Part shown: positions 60,893 to 64,000 of the stretch, piece by piece
Layout of the letters: every line of letters begins with the position of its first letter
Position numbering within the stretch: the stretch's first letter is position 1
Assembly: GCF_003577475.1 (NCBI RefSeq)
Contig: NZ_QPEP01000003.1
Span: forward strand, 1-64,000
Source of the DNA: Salinibius halmophilus
GTDB lineage: Bacteria > Pseudomonadota > Gammaproteobacteria > Pseudomonadales > Natronospirillaceae
Direction of reading: 5' to 3'
DNA length: 64,000 nucleotides
The notes under the pieces: model-generated
Told to the model about the DNA's origin: nothing
Databases searched by the model: none
The model's input: only the letters and a program-made list of their open reading frames with translations
Made by a program: the position numbers and the translations under genes

Positions 60893-60929
60893 GGGGCGCT
60901 AGGCGCCCCACCCGGTCGGACTAGCCGAC
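60893..60929 (-). other. Two stem-loops after fliC
   Basis: GGGGCGC/GCGCCCC (60893-60909, loop TAG) and GTCGG/CCGAC (60915-60929) lie directly after the flagellin stop. No T-run follows on the minus strand, so they may stabilise the flagellin mRNA 3' end and let some transcription pass into flaG. Confidence 0.5.
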
Positions 60930-60931
60930 GA

Positions 60932-63900
60932 TTAACCCAGTAGCGACAGTACCTGCTGTGGTCGCTGATTCGCCTGCGCCAAGATCGAAATACCGGCCTG
61001 TTGTAGCACCTGGGTTCGACTTAGCTCCGCCGTTTCGGCAGCGAAGTCGGCATCTCGAATACGAGAGTTCGCAGCCGTTAGGTTCTCAGACGTAATCGTG
61101 AGGTTACTAATGGTCGATTCAAAGCGGTTTTGAATCGCACCCAAGTCTGCACGAGTACTGGCTACCGTATCCAGAGCGTTATCTACCGCGGTAATTGCCG
61201 CCTGCGCCCCTTCAAAGGTTGAGATGTCGATGTCTTTTAAGAACTGACCATCTTCACCGCCGCCGAAGGTGCCAACACTTAAACCTAACGCCTCAACTTC
61301 ATCAGCACCATTGGTGCCCACTGACACTTCAAAAGTCCCTGCACTTTCAAGCTTCACTTGGCTGTATGTTGTCTCGTAGGTCTGCGCTTCGGCGCTTGAT
61401 TTAGCATTAGTGCCATTTTCACTGGCACCGAATGTACTCTCACCAATGCCATCAACAGCCTTATCAAGACCAAACAACTTACCAATTGAATCCGAGTTTC
61501 CTGAGCGATCATCGATCGCTACTGATATATTGCGTCCATCGCTAGCGGTGAGAGTCAAAGACTCACCATTGTCGACAGCCATAACACCAGTTTTCTCGGA
61601 ATTTTGATTGATGAGGTTCAGCGCATCAGCACGAGCGCGGTCTAGATCAATTGTCACGCCATCCCCTTCAGCCTGCAGCGTAACAGTACCGACACTTACA
61701 CCATTCAAGTAAATACCAGCCTCATCTCCCACAGAAAAGTCTTGAGCATCGGCAGCTTCGGCTCCTTCACCACCAACTACTTCTGTAGCCAGTACAGTGG
61801 CAGTCACACCGGTTTCCTCTGACACTTCATTAATGGCAGCTGCAACGGCGATACCAGACAATGATTTTTCAGAACTTTGAATTTTAAAGCCATCTGACGA
61901 GAGTACAGCCGAAGCAGTATCTTCGCCCACTTTAGCGGAACCTATCGATACACCATTTATTAATAGATCACCATCCTGTAGGCCGTTAATACCATCGTAG
62001 GTACCAGAGCCACTAGAGCCTGTGAACAGTTTGCCTGTCGCCTCTGGATCTGACATAGAGACAGTAACGTCCTCGCCAGTATCAGATTGAAACGCAACCT
62101 TGCCACCAACTGAAACAGCTTCGGTGCTAATTTGAGTAGACCCACTGGATAAGCCCCTACCTTGACTATTTGTAGAGTTTATCTGAACATTGTTGCTACT
62201 ATAATTATTAATATTTAGCGTGAAGCTATTTCCATCGGCCGCTAATTCGGCGGAGACCTGCAAATCTTCAGTTGCAAAGTCCGCATTATTAAAATCATCG
62301 ACAATTGACGCTAACGTCACATTACCCGCAGAGTTTGATGTGATTGTAAATGAAGCGCCACTACTCCCGCCAGTCAAGGTAAGTTGATCACCCGCCTCTA
62401 GGTTTTGAGCAGTGAAAGTAACAGAAATTTCTTCCCAGGCACTCACGCCGTCTTCAGCATCAATTTGAGCTGCGATGTCTGAAACATTACTCCCAGCAGC
62501 AATAGTAATAGGACTTAAATCTTGAGTACCCACTTTAATGTTTATGTCTACTTCAGACTCAGTACTAATACCTGTTGGTTCAGTACCATAACTATTGAGC
62601 GACTTTACTACCCCATTTGTTGTAAAGAAATCAGTAGCGCCAGTGCCATTAGAGAACGTTAACTCAACATCATTAGCATTATCTGACACAAAGACTAGGT
62701 TACCTTGCATCTCATTAGTGGACGCACCAACAGCAAAATCAGCGTCACTCGCACCGCCATTCATCACAACACCAATGTCTGCGGTGCCATCAGTACCGAA
62801 AGCTAAAGAGGAGCTACCTGCGTTGAGTATAGAAACATTTACAGACAACTTATCTGCCGATAAACTAGCAACGACATAGCCGCCGTCTGACGAAGCAACC
62901 CCTGTGAACGTTGCATTGTTAATACTATCAACTAAATTCTCAGCATAAGCTTGTTGCTCAGATGCATCATTTAAACTAGTCGATGCTTCTGCTGGTATGC
63001 TAAAGACTTGATTGTCAATGGTAAATGAGCCTGCAGCTGTGTCAGAATTACCAAATTCAGCAATGTTTAGAGTTAAGTCTATTTTCTCAAAAGCTGTAAC
63101 ACCTGCAACTCGACCCGTAATGCCCGCAGATCCATTAGCCATAGCCGCTACAACATCTGCAGCGACAATAGTCCCTGTGCCGGTCGCACCCAAGGACACA
63201 ACCAAATCATTCGTTATAGCAACAGCTGTAGTAAAAGTGTTTACGGCTGTACCAGCCGCATCACCAACAGCAGTAAAGTTTGCCGCTGTTTTTGTTAACG
63301 TGCCTTCAATTGATCCACCACCAATTGACGCAGCACTTTCTGCACCGGTTTTTACTTCACTAACATTCACTGCCGTCGCGCGGTCATATGTGCCAGCCAC
63401 AAGGCCGGCATTGTCGATATCACCTTTACCAGTACCATTGCCGCCTTCAATCTCAATGGATTTAACGTCGCCCTCGGCAATTAAAGTATAGCCACCTGTG
63501 TAAACCTGTGCGTCCGAAGCCAAACCAGTTGCCGCAGCAGTTAAAGTTCCCGAAAAATCAAGGTCAAGCTCTATATTTCTCCCATCCTCGGCTATAAGAG
63601 TCACCCCTTCCGCATCCGACTCTCCGGCGATAGCCCGAACGCCTGTTTGGTTAGCAACCGAGTTAATCGCCTCTTCAACCGCTGCTCGTGTTTGCGACGT
63701 ATTAGTGGTAGTTGACAATTCAATTTCGACGCCATTGAGCTTGAGCGTACCAGAGGTTACCGACCCGGACATCTCACTACCAGCAGCAACGTTCTCATTA
63801 GCAAAAGCCTTCACACCCGTTTGATCTGTGAAGCGATTTATTGCCGCAGCTTTTGCAATTGCTGATGCGGCGGATTCCGCGGTTGAAGCTGTATCATCCT

Positions 63901-64000
63901 CAGCTTTTGATGCAGCGATGGCTACACCATTAATAGTCAAATCACCATTTTCAATTGCACTGTTAGAACCAACTGCCGTGACGCCCACTTGATCGGACGC
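60932..64000 (-). CDS. fliC: Flagellin FliC, giant, N-terminus outside the window
   Basis: Flagellin forms the filament. Only the last 1023 residues are visible; the frame is open to the window edge, so the true start is beyond it. The C-terminal domain is typical: DNALDTVASTRADLGAIQNRFESTISNLTITSENLTAANSRIRDADFAAETAELSRTQVLQQAGISILAQANQRPQQVLSLLG. The rest is a very long Ala/Ser/Thr/Gly/Asp-rich surface domain with repeated flagellin IN-like motifs (LTINGVAI, LKLNGVEIEL, LLINGVSIG, IYLNGVSVG). Normal flagellins have about 280-500 residues. Expression control lies outside the window. Confidence 0.96.
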   Translation of the reverse strand, partial: ASDQVGVTAVGSNSAIENGDLTINGVAIAASKAEDDTASTAESAASAIAKAAAINRFTDQTGVKAFANENVAAGSEMSGSVTSGTLKLNGVEIELSTTTNTSQTRAAVEEAINSVANQTGVRAIAGESDAEGVTLIAEDGRNIELDLDFSGTLTAAATGLASDAQVYTGGYTLIAEGDVKSIEIEGGNGTGKGDIDNAGLVAGTYDRATAVNVSEVKTGAESAASIGGGSIEGTLTKTAANFTAVGDAAGTAVNTFTTAVAITNDLVVSLGATGTGTIVAADVVAAMANGSAGITGRVAGVTAFEKIDLTLNIAEFGNSDTAAGSFTIDNQVFSIPAEASTSLNDASEQQAYAENLVDSINNATFTGVASSDGGYVVASLSADKLSVNVSILNAGSSSLAFGTDGTADIGVVMNGGASDADFAVGASTNEMQGNLVFVSDNANDVELTFSNGTGATDFFTTNGVVKSLNSYGTEPTGISTESEVDINIKVGTQDLSPITIAAGSNVSDIAAQIDAEDGVSAWEEISVTFTAQNLEAGDQLTLTGGSSGASFTITSNSAGNVTLASIVDDFNNADFATEDLQVSAELAADGNSFTLNINNYSSNNVQINSTNSQGRGLSSGSTQISTEAVSVGGKVAFQSDTGEDVTVSMSDPEATGKLFTGSSGSGTYDGINGLQDGDLLINGVSIGSAKVGEDTASAVLSSDGFKIQSSEKSLSGIAVAAAINEVSEETGVTATVLATEVVGGEGAEAADAQDFSVGDEAGIYLNGVSVGTVTLQAEGDGVTIDLDRARADALNLINQNSEKTGVMAVDNGESLTLTASDGRNISVAIDDRSGNSDSIGKLFGLDKAVDGIGESTFGASENGTNAKSSAEAQTYETTYSQVKLESAGTFEVSVGTNGADEVEALGLSVGTFGGGEDGQFLKDIDISTFEGAQAAITAVDNALDTVASTRADLGAIQNRFESTISNLTITSENLTAANSRIRDADFAAETAELSRTQVLQQAGISILAQANQRPQQVLSLLG

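Overview
The window looks like the chromosome of a motile gammaproteobacterium with roughly half G+C. I cannot name the species. Evidence: fabA-fabB, a sheath-less polar-type flagellar set with a FleQ/FlrA master regulator and a MotY motor protein, motY next to rnt as in Pseudomonas, and the block hda - perM-type permease - DUF2066 - purM - purN - DUF3108 that is common in Pseudomonadales/Oceanospirillales-like genomes. No rRNA, tRNA, prophage or CRISPR was seen.

Layout. 0.2-8.7 kb: a SEC-C/UPF0149 protein, sbcD-sbcC, a TSUP permease, an HD-GYP response regulator and a YdcZ-type permease. 8.8-13.9 kb: a lipoprotein and TraF-like outer-membrane pair, an Atm1-type ABC exporter, and a tiny membrane protein. 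14-17 kb: DTW protein, GNAT, two HAD phosphatases, yfbR. 17-23.3 kb: a complete moxR-DUF58-DUF4381-batA-batB/C-batD operon. 23.5-30.3 kb: BaiN-like flavoprotein, an overlapping acyltransferase/outer-membrane/FecR-like set, fabA-fabB, an esterase, VanZ, mgsA. 30.4-34.7 kb: an RND efflux pair. 34.9-42.4 kb: an MscS-type channel, a YoaH-like small protein, fleQ, fliS, a TPR-methyltransferase, motY, rnt. 42.6-49 kb: hda to ldhA. 49.1-55.5 kb: a binding protein, then a six-gene operon bufA-bufB-bufC-doxX-histidine kinase-response regulator, then a cold-shock gene. 55.6-56.4 kb: a REP-associated transposase inside a nest of its own repeats. 56.4-64 kb: fliD, flaG and the 3' part of fliC, with fliD and fliC both greatly enlarged.

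The most interesting system is the bufferin-type RiPP operon at 50.4-54.9 kb: a four-cysteine precursor, an MNIO (DUF692) maturase, its partner, a DoxX membrane protein and, joined by 4-base overlaps, a MASE1 histidine kinase with a FixJ-like regulator. The known family role is copper handling with modified cysteines. Control by a two-component pair in the same transcript is an inference.

The second theme is repeats. GTAG-headed REP hairpins of two covarying subtypes occur near a RAYT transposase, and in six genes the TAG stop codon is the TAG of a REP head lying in the same orientation. A second family of hairpins with compensated stems (GTC...CTAG/CCAG) sits in the same intergenic regions, including a 3 x 95-base tandem array. 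The flagellar genes form two groups, fleQ/fliS/methyltransferase/motY and fliC/flaG/fliD, separated by about 15 kb of mostly unrelated genes; a good sigma-28-like promoter precedes fliS.
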